A DNA stretch of 64,000 nucleotides, taken from positions 16,039,215 to 16,103,214 of the forward strand of contig OX419338.1 of the NCBI GenBank assembly GCA_948470475.1. The letters are read 5' to 3'. Source of the stretch: Galaxea fascicularis (lineage: Eukaryota; Cnidaria; Anthozoa; Scleractinia; Euphylliidae). Shown here one piece after another: positions 12,501 to 26,874 of the stretch (positions are counted from its first letter, which is position 1; every line of letters begins with the position of its first letter). Position numbers and translations under genes: made by a program. The notes under the pieces were generated by a model that searched no databases, was not told the origin of the DNA, and was given only the letters and a program-made list of their open reading frames with translations.

Positions 12501-15500
12501 AAATGCACGAATCACATGCAATGGTTGCAGATGGCTGGAAATTGCTTGTTTCCGAAACCCTGAGTGAAATTCTATTAATTCAGATCTTTGGGTAGTCTGG
12601 CTGGTAAACCATTTGATCGATCAAGCTAAAGCGTTTGTTATTTGACAGATGGCACAGTGACAGCCATTAGTACCTCACAGAGTTTCATGTGAATATAATA
12701 AAGCGGAAAAAAATTCCTCTTGTTCTCCTTAGTGCTAATTTAAGGTCAACAGCAGGGTGAAATCTCAGAATGCTGTCTTACAAACCTGGAAGTCATCTAT
12801 TTGTTCCAAAGCAGTATCCACATCAGTAGCGAGACTATTCTCTGCATCCACTTTGACTCTGGTCTTCATCATCCACCCATTAACGTCACCCAGCCCTTCG
12901 TGCCATTTCTGAAGCTTGTCTTCTTGTTGGATTTCGAGTTTGACGATCGTGTCATCAATTCTGTAAGAATAAACAATTGAAATAAACCGACGAAAGAACT
13001 GAAGCTATCGACTCTAGTAACTTTAGTATCAATTTTACGTATTGGTCACTGTTTTCGCTTGGTTACTATCCCAAGTAGCTAAAAACTGGCATTGGAAATT
13101 ATAGGAGGCAAGGCATCATATCATAACTCCTCAGAAAGAATATTTGGGGTGACAAGTGGTAAAAGACAGCCTTCACAAAATAGATGCTAAGTTTCGTGGT
13201 TAGCGGTTTAAATTTCATGTCAAATGTATCGAGCTCAGGCAGGCATTGCCGGCACTCAACAAACAAGTTTTAAATCTCCATATCCCATTCAATCTGAGCT
13301 AAATGTCTACGTAATTAAGGTTTGCTGCTAAAATCAGAATGCATGTAATATTTTTTACTGCTACAAGTAATATTTCACGACAACTGCGATTGTCATAACA
13401 ACTACGAAAATCAGTTGATTAAGAATGAAGCACTGAGTTGCTATACCGTTCGGTTTTCCATGTGACTAGCTCTTCAAGGTTTTCCCAGCGGTGACTCAAA
13501 TCCAGGACTTCTTTCTGTATCGCGGTCCGATCGTCTTCGGGGAGCTCGGAATCTTTCAGCAGCTTGTCCCCAGTCTCCAGAGTATCGCTTACCTCTCGCT
13601 GATGCGACAGCATATCATTGTTGAAATCCTGAGTAACAACCACAAGCTACGTTATTCTCTAGATAACGTTAGGAGGTTCCACATAGGCACCTCTCAAGTC
13701 TGAGGTTTGAAATCTGTTTTATCTACAGTAAGTCGAAGTTTCTTGCGCAAAGTTTAATTTGATTTTGCAAGAATGAAAATATTTCAGCATGAGAAATTAG
13801 AAACAATAGAACTTACGGAAGCAAACATTTTGTAAGTAAATTAGTTCTTTGGTCCGAATAGTTTTCGGGACTTTTGACGGTCAAGTGCTGATCATTTAGA
13901 CGAAACCCTCCTGCATTATTATGGTGTGCATTAATTATATTAAAATTATCGGGGATATATATACCTCCAGTTCAAGTTTCTGTTTCTTGACTGTATCTAG
14001 ATCCGGAGCTATGTCAAAGTGAGTATTGAGTTTTATCTCCGCTGATGACAGCCACATCATTAGAGGATCTATCTTCCTTCTCCAGTTTTGAGTCTTGTCC
14101 AAGTGTTGTTGTTCCTTTTCAAGAAGCAAAACCTGTACACTGAAAGAAAGAAAACTTTGATCTCAATCAGAGCGACTTCCATAACAGGGATTATCAATAA
14201 CAAGCTACCTACCGTATAAAGAAGAAGGTAAAGCTTGGTTTTGGTGGATGACAATCAAAGAAAAGCAGTTGAAATTCATTTTTATTTTGGAAAGATTTCA
14301 ACGCTACAAAACCAAAAGGTTTACATTTTTACAAGTGAATTGAAGAGGAGACAAACCTTATATACCTAAAAAAAAAATAAAAAAAATAAAATACAGTGTC
14401 CTCCCTCTTTTGCAAACATCGAGGTGTCATCGTCTACAAATAATCGTGTTTAGGCCCGTGCAAACGATCCCAACAATGTTACCAACAACATCCCACTTTC
14501 GCCCAACGCTGGCCCAGCGTTGAGCCCAATATGTGGGGAGCGTTTGAGCACAGTGGTGCGTGCTGTTGGGAGATGTTAGCTGTTGTTGTTTCAACTGCCA
14601 ACAAATCTCAACAATACCATACACGGTGATCAAACGGATCCAACATGTTGGGCTGATAGTACTGAGTTTGGTACACGGGACGTCATGCTCTAAACACTCC
14701 ACTTGGGCGTAGGGCTTTACGTGCATTCGGCGCTTCATTTGGACGACTGCCATACCCCAAACTAACCTCTGTTGCTTTCCGGACGTTAAGTTGGCCAACT
14801 TGTTCCAGTCATCGTGCAGAATGACCATCTTTTCATGGACCTTCTTTCTCTGTGTGTCAGGTAAGGCTTCATCGTCGATGAAGTGATTTCCGTCGTCAAT
14901 GATCTCATTCACCTCACCTTGTTTGGATACTAAGTCTTTCACTAAATCCTGGAAAACAAGCAGCGAAAGTGAAATGTAAAAAATCGCCAACGTCTGTTTC
15001 GTTCGACAAAATGCAAGGTATAGGAATTTATTTCAAAGGAAACAAAACCAGCAGTGAAATAATACTCAACTTGTAGCAATACATCTCAGTTTCTTTTTCG
15101 TGGTGATCCCGACAATCGCTTTATCGTTTCACTCGCAGTTAATGAATATAATGGATCCTACCAAGGTAGGGCACATTATATTCGTTACTATTTTCGATTT
15201 TCAAGTAGACATACGACGCCAAAACACGGACTCGTTAGTTCACGTGATTCTTAACCGATACTCTTTACTGTGACTCACCTCAATCACGCTTTGCTGCCTT
15301 TTTATTCCACCGAACGACGCCTCAGGGGAGGTAGGTCGGGAGCGCAGTCTGGTATACCGGTCAGTGACCCATTCATGCAGCTCATCGCACCGCTCGTGCC
15401 ATTCGGCTAAGTTTCTCTGTTTTTCTTGGGCAGCTCCAAGTTTCACTCCGAGTCTTAAAGAAAATAAATTCGAGAAATCTAAACTTAACCGCGAACTCTA

Positions 15501-18500
15501 ATCTTTCGAGAAAATGAAGACACAATGTACAGAAAAAAATTATACAGTGTGGTTTATTGGTTCTTGCTCTGGATACAATCCAGTGAGCTAATTTGTGGTC
15601 CCGAAGGTTCACACGGCTGCACTGATTTCTTTTCTTTTCTGTAGAATACAAGTGGTTTAATTCGTTGGATTAATTAAACAAATTCTACTCAAAGAAAGTT
15701 TCGCAAAAGGCAAAACACAGTTTTATCATCGTATATTCTCGCACGATTTCATAAGCATGGTTTACTTGAAAGCATTTATACCTGGCGTATTCATCTTGCG
15801 ACAGTTTCAAAAGCCCCTTCCATCTCTCATCCAGATGCTTCACATCTTCAGACACCTCATGGCGACAATCACCGCTTAACTTGTCATTTGAAGCCAGCTG
15901 TTTGCCATAATCCAGTGTGGTGATCACTTCAGGCTCCATATGAGTAAGGCCTTGGGACAGATCCTAAGGAAGGAGGCAAAACGGGTGAGGGCAAAGTCAC
16001 ACCAGGACCATTAGAGGCCAACACTATTTCTGTGGCATGAGCCAACTAGTTGTAGCAGTTCCTCCAGATAAGAAAGTTTTTTCCACGATGATACTATGGT
16101 AGAATAAAACTGCAAAATGAACTCCAAGCATGTTAAGAGCGCAACGTCCGTGTTTCTTACCCAGCCAGATAATTGGCGTCTACTCTCACCTTGAGCATTA
16201 TGTAGCAGTTTTCGATCTCCTCTGCACTCTCCGCTTTCTTGCCCTCTGCAATTTTCTCATCGGCAGCATCCATTCCAGATTTCAGAATGCTATATTTTTC
16301 ACGCCAGTCTTCCATAACACCCGACTCTTCGTCCAAAACATCCAAGCGACTCTGCAGTCTACGAATCGCAAGAAACAAATGAAATATTTAGATGGAGCTG
16401 AGTGCTCTTAGGTTATGTGGTGACTACAGTTGAGCAGTTGACTTATGCTTGCTAATCCTGCAGTGTTGACTTACATAAAGAAAATATGCCGAACACTACT
16501 GCTGTTTGGGAAGTAAGCTTGAACGCGTTTCGTTAATTAAATTTTTTATATCCGACATTCTTTGTTGCCTTAATTCTTGCACAAAGGAAATTGCTTCTGT
16601 GGTTCGGAGGGAAGGTCGAAGGATAAGACCAAATAACTAAATTTAAAGATTGAATGACTGAAGGAATGAGTAAATGACGAACGAATGATGTAGGTCTTGA
16701 AAGTGAAAAAGGATCAATAAAGGCGACTTTCTCACCTGCGCTGTTCGTCGGCATTAGCACGCTCCAGTCTTGACAGCCCATCTTCCAACTGCCGCATGTC
16801 TTCTTTCACAGTTGCCTTGTTGTCATCATTTATGGCATCGTCTTCTAGAAGCTGCCGTCCATAAGAAAGGCCGTTACTTATCATGGGCTTAGAGGTCTCA
16901 AGCTCGTCTTGGAACGCCTGCAGATAAACACAAAATTGATCTTAGTCGGAGGTCACATACATGTACCTGTTGTCAGATAGCACACGTTTGCACGGGGTCC
17001 TATTTTCCAAAATGGTGGCTTTAAAGGCCTACTAAGAGCAACAACGTTTCTCAGTCCGGATTGTTCGTTTCTGCTGAGCTAGGCTGCTTCTAAACTGAAA
17101 GCATCGTCACAATCTGAACAACTATCCCAATAATTGAGGTCATCACCATCGCCCTTTGCAATTCAGGAATGGTAAGATTATTACTTCCATTTTAGCTTTT
17201 GAAACGAACAAGAACAAGTCGATTATCAAATACGAGCCTGAAAAAGTCACACTTTGCCACAATCGCATTGGACTTGTTTTAGTGAGCTCTGCCTTGGAAA
17301 TCTCGAAGGGAAGGTTAAGAGAGGATGTTATCAGAACACCTGACGAGTCTGCCTTGAGGCAGGGACAGGCCTGTAGGCAAGACCTGACACCAGCTAGAGA
17401 ACGAAGTGCTGTGTACTTGACAGAAAGATGAAGACATAGCAAAAACCGACAAAGCATGGGCGGGGCCTTGTTTTCCTTGATTTGTTGATTTGTCTATTGA
17501 ACGTGGTGTAACAGTAAAATGGGTAACCGTTTGCCTGATGATGCAGTAACTTGAGAAACGTCGCAATCTTCTCAGTTTCTTAAGTGCCACTGCATCGTGT
17601 GACAAACAACTAAACATTTGAATGTCTGTTTATTGCGTAGGGCAAAAATAACTCACTTTAGCTAAGGCGACTTGCTCGTCTGCTTCCTTTCTATCTTTCG
17701 GATCCCCTTTCAATTTAAGGTCTTCCAACTTTTCGTCACAATTACCCATCATTTTTTTCATGTGAGTGACTGAATCCTCCCATTTTGAAAGCCTTTGTCT
17801 TTTTCCCTCTTCTTCATGGTATAAAAGCAGATAGTTTAACCTGTAAGAACAACGAAGCATCAAGTACTATTTGCACCAATCTCTTGAGGTACAGATTTTT
17901 TTCAATATCAATTGAGACTTGGCCATGTGGACAGAAATTTATTTCAGAAAGACTGAACATGCCACTTATTGGATAATACAATGTAGTTCTTGATTCTCAC
18001 AAGAATGTTACTTTACCTGTTCTGTTCGTCATCTTTGGCCTTCTCGAGTTTAGTGAAGTCATCGTTCAGGTAATCCATGTCACGTTTGATGTCCGCCTTG
18101 TTCTCATCATCAATCATGTCATCTTCCAGAAGCTGCGAGCCGTAAGCAAGGCCTTCAGTAATTTCGGGCTTCGCCGACTGCAGTTCCTCTTGGAATTCCT
18201 ATAAGTGATATCAATTAGCTGGATGAGTTTCGATACAAGTCCAACGCTATTGGTATATAGTCTGCCTTGACCTCGTATTTTGTAGCCGAAACGCCATCAA
18301 ACCAAATTCTCACTAGAATAAAGGAAAGCGCCGTCTCTCAATAGAGGCCACAGTTTAATCTCTCAGTCCACCATAATGGTGTACCATCTCGACGATGCTT
18401 GGGTTAGCGACAGACAATTCAGTGAGAACCTCCCAATATGAGAGCTAGAGAGTGAAAGTTTGACTAAGATCTTGGTGAATGGAAGTCGGAATCTTAGCAA

Positions 18501-21500
18501 GCTGCAGCTAGAGCGGTCATGACTTTAAAACTCAGAAGCAAGAAAGCAAGAACATTAACAATTATGTATTTTCGTCACGAGATTCGTTTGTGTTGAAATT
18601 GGCGGTTCGAAAGGTGTGGAGGCACATCTCAAGATAAAGTGAGCTTCTTTATAACCTCTTTCACGCATGTGCATATCTTGTGAGTTTAACTAGCCCATCA
18701 ACGCAATGCAAAAGCGTGCGTTAGATCACTCTCTAGAATGCAATTTCTAATTTCTAAAGTCTCTGGACGCGTTTCAACATGTACGTTTTCGCGCGTGTTC
18801 AAGACCATCGCTTTAAACGTAACGCATTAAATTAATTTTCTTGGTGTGTCTTAAGATGTAACAACAGCCATATTTTGGCTCAAAAAGTCGACGAGAGGCA
18901 ATGAAAATGCATGCGATTAATAACTCAGGGTTTTATATTCTTATCCCATTTCGTGCGGACAAACAGTGAATAAACTTACTTTGGCCACCACGATCTGATC
19001 TTCAACATCCTTCATGTCCTCTGGTTCCCCTTTGGCCTTGAGATTATCAAGCTTCTCGTTGCATCTTTTCTCCAGCTCAGTAATACGGATTATCCATATC
19101 TCCCACTTCTTCAACTTCTGTTTCTTCTCCTCATCTTGCCGGACATACAGCTGTTCCAGTCTAAAGGCAAGCATTTAAGGTTAAGGAACAACTCTTTGTC
19201 TTGAACTATCACGAATTATATCTTTTTTATCTCGCACTTTCCTTGATTTCAATTTTACCTCACTTCACTTATCAAACCTCAGGCTTCGATCGAAGAGATA
19301 CGGAAATCACGCTGCTCACTTGAAAAAAAAAATGGTAAAAGCATTGCCAGTGCTAAGTGCTGCTAATAATTACATCTTCACCTTGACCCATTTCACTTTC
19401 AAGATTTCATCCACTGGAATAAGAACATTTTTGACGCGAATAACAATTAATGTTGCTTTGAAATAATTAAGAACAAGACACTTCCAAAAGTCACGCATAT
19501 CCAGTTGAACATTCGATAGAAAAATAAAAAAAAACAATCATCATTCAATTAAAGTCTTCCCGGTTGACAAAGCTACCTATGTGAAAGTCATAACGATTGA
19601 CTCAAAAGTAAGCATGTGCAAAGAAAATAAACTTGAACAACAACAACAACACGCATAGACAAAGGTCAAACCACTATCTAATTGTTCTTAACCCTGATCA
19701 ATCCGAGGAGCAAAGTACCTCATCTTTTCTTTCGCAGCATCCTCCTTAAGATCTTTGAAAGCTTTTTCTAGTTCCTTTACATTTTCCTGAATCTTTCCCT
19801 TATCTTCCGCGTCAGTAAGGTCATCATCGATCAGCTGCTCACCGTATTCTAGAGTGTACTTTACCTCTGGTTCAGAATTCTGCAGGCTGTCTTGACAATC
19901 CTTTTTAAGACAAACGCAACACATAATCTGTTTAAGCTGGCAAAGAATCAATAACGGTCAGTTTGCGTAACAAACTGAGGCTTTCTACTTTTTGCAGGTT
20001 ACGTTACAGTATGTGTCGCGGAGTAGTCGCGGAGTAGTCTAGTGTACCCGTATTTCGGCTTTTAGTTCAGTCTGTTTTTACCTTGGCCTTTGCCAATTGC
20101 TCCTCAACTTTGGTAGGATCTGCTGACGGATATTCTGATTTGAGGTCATTCAGACGGTTTCGATTGAAAGCAAGGATTGATTTGATCTTCACTCTCCAAG
20201 TCTCCCATTTGTCCAACTTCTCTTTCTTGTCTGTGTCATACTGAGTACCAAGGACCTCCAACCTGGACAAATAATAGTAAAAGTCGAACAAAAGCCTGGT
20301 TGTGGCAATATATGAAAGACTGGCTGATAAACTGACTGTCTGACTTACTGGCCGTCTAATTGACTGTCTTGATTGGTGGGGTGACCGAGAGCTTGACAGA
20401 TGTGGGTGTCCACTGTACTCGCGAAGAAACACAAAGACCGCTTCTGATTTTCTGGTGGAATGTATGGTGGGTTGACTGACTGACTGACTGTTTAATTGAC
20501 TGAATGACAGAATGGAGAATGGCTGACTGACTGAGTCATTGACTGAATGGCTGGCTGTTTGGCTGACTGGCTAACAACCACGGACGTATTAACGGACTGA
20601 AAGACTAATCGACTGACTGCATGGCTGTCCTACGACCTGCTTGACTGGCTGACAGATTCCCTCAGAGACGTTCCCACTAAAAGCACCATTTATTACCTGC
20701 CCTGTGAATCAGCATTGTCCCTCTCCATTTTGGCCAACTCATATTCCACTTCTTCCACTTCCTTCTTAATTTCAGCTTTGTTATCGTCATCGATTACCCC
20801 ATCGTCCAGTAAAAGCCTCCCATGGTCCAGTCCCTCACGAATCACTGGCTTGGCAGACTCAAGCTCCACTTTACATTCCTGTAGCAACAGATGAAGGGCT
20901 GCATGAGACACAGACTTGCAACTAAGCTTGTTTATCAAAATAATGTTCCGATTAACACCGTTATCATTCACCATAAGCCATTCATTCAGCAATGCTGCGA
21001 GATAATAAATTGTTAATTCATCAAACGATTCTTTGCTTCGGATTCATTTCAACTATCTGAGACCAATGGGATTTATTTTTTTTGTCGCCAGCTTATCAAT
21101 TTCTTTACCCCCTTCTTTATTTGACAGGAAGGCTTTACAGTGATGGTAGGTTACATCCTAGAATGTCAGTAAACTGAAGTATCGACTTGAATCAACTTGA
21201 ATCAATCATTATCACAATCACCATACTAACGTTTACTAAGATGATTTGCTCTTCGATATCCTTTTTGGTTTGTGGTTCACTCTTTGACTTGAGCTCTTCC
21301 GCCTTATCTCGACACCTGGCCTGTAGCTCTCTAATTCGGATGATCCATATTTCCCATCTACCAATTTTCTCGTTTTTCTCCTCTTCCTGTTTAAGGCTTA
21401 AATCCTCCAACCTTGAAAGAATGATAACTTGAAGGTTAAAGTTACGTTTGATACTGCAATAAAGAGAACCACATTGGTCTCTACAGTGCAGAAGATACAG

Positions 21501-24500
21501 GAACCGCTGTTACTTACCGTGGGTGTCTGCCAAGCACTCTTACCAAACCAAGATTTCGTCTTAAGGTGCGTTTATGTTCATATTTTGTTTTAGGGAAGGA
21601 GGGATGGAAGGAGATTTATTGAATATTTTGGATCAATGTTAGTACCTGGGCAACTGCGCACCTACCCTCTTCAAACCCAAGAGGTTAATTGTTAGAGTAG
21701 GGGTAGGTGCACAGTTGCCCACATACTGACACTGATCCAATATTTTCAACAGAGTAGTACTTGGCAAAGAAGATATTGTAGTCTCTCTGGAGATCCTTGT
21801 CCTTGTAAAGAACCAAATTCGCCCTGCCTCTGAAGGCAAAATCGCGAACGAAATGTTCAAAAACCAACCAGTCCAGACAAAGGAGAGTGTTGTTTCGGAA
21901 AATTCAATGCTTATTGGAACCTTCTCAGAGTTGGCTTCACTCGTCCCAGTTCACTTACTGTTTTTCGTAATCATTGATCTCCAGCTTTAGCGTCTTAAAT
22001 CCCTCTCCGATCTCTTTTACTTCGTTCTGTACAGCATTTCTGTCCTCCCGGTTAATACTCTTATCACCAATCAGTTGATTAGCGCATTCGAACGCCTCTT
22101 GGATCTCGGGTACTGAATCCGCGATGTCAGACGAACATTCCTAAGGTAATCAAGGAATCCAGTTAAGTCTCTGAAGATAGAAGAAATAATCGCACTGGGT
22201 ACCCAACACGACAGTAAAAAGCTCATCTTTCTTTCAGGATATCAAACTTTGCATTATACCCTCATCCCCTCCCGCGAGTCGATAGAGGTATGCCAGAGAA
22301 GACGCCGGAAAAGTTTGAAATAGCAGACTAGGGAAGGGAAAACAAAACTTCACGTTTTTTCCTTGTTTTTATAAAGTTTTTTTTTTATACAGAAGTTAAT
22401 TCAGTTGAAAATAGTACCTTGAGTCTAAAATATTCCTAGGCATCGCCATTGATCCCCCACCCGCCATTTTTTTAGAAGAAAATATAGTACGGATTAAGTT
22501 CATTTTCACTTGGGTCCTCCACCCCCTTCCAGCAAAGACTCTCATAACGTCTTCATTGGCTGAATAATGTTTGTCTCATTGTAGGCTGAAAAAATCGTTG
22601 TACAAGCGTGAAAATTCTCAGAGAAACGATCAACTCAAAAGATCTGTCTCACGATAAAATCTCAGTTCTAAGGCTCTCTAGTCATAGCAGCTCTTACGAC
22701 ACAACACCACGCCGATGTGGCTCAGATCCGATAAAAAGCGTAATGTTTGAAGAATGCAATGTTCAAATACTTGACAAGGACTATGTATGCCACTCACGCG
22801 TGTGAGCTCCAGTTGTGCTCGAACTTTCTTTGGTTCTGTAGGAATTCCTTGACCCTTGACTTTGTTGAACTTTCCTCGGGTCTTCTTATACTTAGAGTTC
22901 AACTTGTCTTTCCAGTCCTTCCATTTTTTCGTCTTTTCCGACTTCCGATCCTCTTCGGCGTATGCTTCTTCTAATAAGGCGCGTAACCTAGATATGACAT
23001 CATACAAAGAAACGTAAACTAGTCGAAGGGACTAATCCCACGAAGAGCTCACACGAAGGGTTCTGAAGCAGAAGTCGTAGGGACTTGTCCCACAAATTCA
23101 ACCAGTTTGAATTTGTGGGACAAGTCGCAGGGACCAGATTTTGTGACAAAATGACCAGTTCACACGATGGGACTTGTCCACTCGACCTGTTGCAGGAGAC
23201 TAGTTGCAGGGTCTAGTTCCCTCGTGTGTGCCGACCGTTATTTAGACTGCCAAGCTGTACGATTACGGAAATAGGTGACGTGATGGTGATGTTGCCAAGA
23301 GGTTGGACATGTGACAATGAAGATGACGATGATAATGATAACGATGGTAATGATTATGATGATGATGATTTTTTTAGAATATTTATTTATTTATTTTTGT
23401 AATTTTTTAAATTAATTTGACAAAACAGGTACAATAATTACAGTAAATACAAGAACAGTGCGGAGCATAACATGTGTTAGAATCAGACATGCAAGTCAAA
23501 GATGCACAATACAATAAATTTGCAAAAAAAAAAAAAGAAGGAGAAGAGGCACATTACAGAAGAAAAGAAAAGCCCACCTTTGGAAAACCTTTGGAAGCGC
23601 TGATGATGACAGTACAAGTCAATAATTCTTACCTTTCCTGTTCGCCAGTGATGTCTTTCTGCAAGTCTTCAAACTTGGCTCCAATGTTGTCAATGTCCTT
23701 CTCAATTTTATCCTTGTGCTGATCTCTAAACTTTTTATCTGCAAGCAAGTCGTTGCCGTAATCATAACCAGCTTGTATCTCAGGAAAAGCATTTGAAAGG
23801 TCTTCGTCACATTTCTAAGGAACGAATAAAGATCAGGTGAAACGTCTGTTAATGTCTGCGGCACAACAGAATGCAAATAAAGTGAATAACGATTTGCTGA
23901 CGTCGATGACGCCAAAATGTGGCAATAACAAATAACTGGCATATGAAGGTGCAGACGATTGTGTCACAAATGTTCGTACAAATATACCACATTTTGACGT
24001 GATCTATGATCTTTTATTGAAGAGACGCACAGTAACAGAGTTTGTTTTATAAAACAAATCAAGTGGATATGAGCCACGGAATGAATTATATAAAGGGCTC
24101 GCGGGTATAAGGTTTTGAATCTTTCGTAACTGTAACTTTATTAGAGAGGCTTGACATTTGCGTTGTATTTAAACGCACGAGTAAGTCTTTGTATGGTCAA
24201 ATGTAAGTAATTACGATAATGATAATGATATTGATAATAGAGCACTAATCAATCAATCAATCAATCAATCAATCACGTTATTATAACATTGAGTGAAGAT
24301 TTAAGAATGGCCTGCAAATAGCGAAACTAGACCAGGTACGCCAGGCATAACTGCATAACCTAAACAGTGTAACAGGCCTATCTACTACATTTATCCCAAA
24401 GAAAATAATCAAGAGTAAGTTCCTTCTCAGTTCCGGATATCTTTCGTTAGTCGTTTGTATTATCTTTTCGTGTGGCCGTTTTCATGTTTGTAATTTGGGT

Positions 24501-26841
24501 TGCGCAGTTGGAATATTCTCTTCTGATACGCGGAACATATGCCAAGTGTTATACACTGGTTGGCGGTTTCACAAAGTCTTTAACAGAAGCGATCCCATGA
24601 AATCAGCCTCACACCGAGAACTCTAAAATTGTTAAAAAGAAATACTGTTCAAAAAATTAGTTAAACTTCTTTGGTGGCGTCCTTTTATTGAAATGTAGCT
24701 CTGATGTTTCGTTCTTGCATCTACGTAGCTTTTAACCTCCTCTAATCCGGCACCTCCCATAACTGGACAGAAATGCTCGGTTCCGCCGGAGGGTATCCAC
24801 TTTCGAGACATTGACTGTAATAAAACTGATTCGACTTGTTTTCTACTAAAAACTGATTGGTATCGTATTTTGGTAGCCTCGAAGGAATTCACGCGTTTAC
24901 AGAGGTTGGGACTAGGAATTCTAATAAGTAACCAAAAAGAGGTAGTTTCGTGAACAATATTTCAAAACCACATAGCACCATGGCTCACCTCCGCTTCATC
25001 AAGCTGTTCCCGTATCTCTGCAATGGTCTGTGGATCCTTGGATTTGATGACACTAAGTTTCGCTCGACCATCTACGATAATCTTTACTGTATTACTTGAG
25101 ATTTCATCCCATTTTGCCAGCCTTTCTTCTTGGGAAGAGTCGTCCTGGAGCCTAAGGAATACAAATTACAAAACTATCTCGTCAACGAACTGTCAAGTGA
25201 CTTGAAACATATCGATCGCAAATAAGTTATTCCCTTTTTGTTTTTTTTTTTTTTACAAGTTTTTACATTTGTTTTGTCACCACAATTACCTGATGCTCTT
25301 CGTTGCGAGAGGAAGTAAGTGATGTGGCCCTCCCCTATGCACTTGCGCATTGGTGATGCGGTTAAAAATCCTCAATCCTTCATAAAAATCTAAAATTGTG
25401 TTTCCAATACTATGCCTTAACCTCATAAGATGGGGTCACACACAGCTCGCATTAACGTCAACTAATACTCATTTGACTTTCCATAGCAGAAATATGTGCC
25501 TGTCATATTTCTTCTCCCCTTGGTAGGTATGAGAGTCCCACTGGTAATTTCTAAGATTTGGAAACAGTCCAAACTACGTTTTCTTTCTCCAGCCAGATGC
25601 AGAGTGGGTAGAACACAATTCAACTTCAACTTCAACTTCGACTTTATTTATTATTTAGGAAATAATTATTATTTGTGGTCGCTTCCCACAAATGGCATTG
25701 GCTAGTCGAGGCGGGAAGCGACAGAAGAGAGGTGGTTTTCAATGTGAAGCCTTTTGCTTTTGTTTAAAGCCGAAAAGGCATAATAACAACAAAGTCACGT
25801 TCGAATGTTTGTTAAAACAGATAATTCATTTATTTTATGCCACTTTTACCCTAAAATGTAAATCATTTCCAATTCAAAAGTCAAAGAAAGAAGAAACCTC
25901 AAGAGACCTCTCACCTCTTTACTTCCTCGTCGCTACGGTTCTTAAGCTCTTCGTATCTGTCTTCAAAATCCCGAATGTCTTTCTCAATGTCATCTTTGTA
26001 ATTTCCAACAAGACCCTCCTTTCCTATAAGATCATTTCCGTCTTCCGCAACGCTCTTCACTTCCGGTTCGAGGGAGATGATTTCTTCGTAGCAGGTCTGC
26101 GGAAATGCCAATAAGAAAAGCATCAGAAATACTACCCTGGCCGTTAATACTCTTCTTCTGCTATCTCAGCCTTGTCTAACGACAAGGCGGCAAAAACAGG
26201 AAAATCAGAGCTATAGCTTCCTCTTAGAAACATTGTTCAATCGATCTTAGTGCGAGATCTAAAAGCTTTGCATCACGCCAAACAAGCTCATAGAGTGTGA
26301 AGGTAAACCCTTGAGGTCTCTCAGGCGGTGGTTTGTGCTCGCATCGCGAGCGTTCTACTGACAGCAAAAGAATCTCGACAAGATCGTGTTAAAACCGCAC
26401 CAAAAATCGTACCGCCCAAATCTCACAAAATATTACAAGGCAGAGTGCACATCTCTCACCTTTGCTGTCGCTATACGATCTTCGTGTGCTTTTTGCGGCT
26501 GTTCCTCTCCTTTCACGTAGCGCAGTTCATCTTGGCAGTTGTCAAGTTTGTCGTTCAAATCGTCTCTTTTTGCTTCCCAGTTACGGATTTTTTGCCGTTT
26601 TTCCAACTCCTTGCTTAGTTCATCGAGACTTAAGAATATAATAAAAATGACATTATGCGCCTAAGGCCTGTTTTAAACGTCGCGCTACTGCCGTGTCGGA
26701 CTAAATTCAGGAATTAAATTCGACGTTAGCGCGGCAGGAGCCCGGCGTTTAAAACCACTCGGTGCAGCAACTAGAATTAAATTCGAAACAGCAAGTGAAT
26801 TCGACAGGGTCTGTCGTGCTACACGGTATTGGCACAGCATG

Positions 26842-26874
<33 letters not shown>
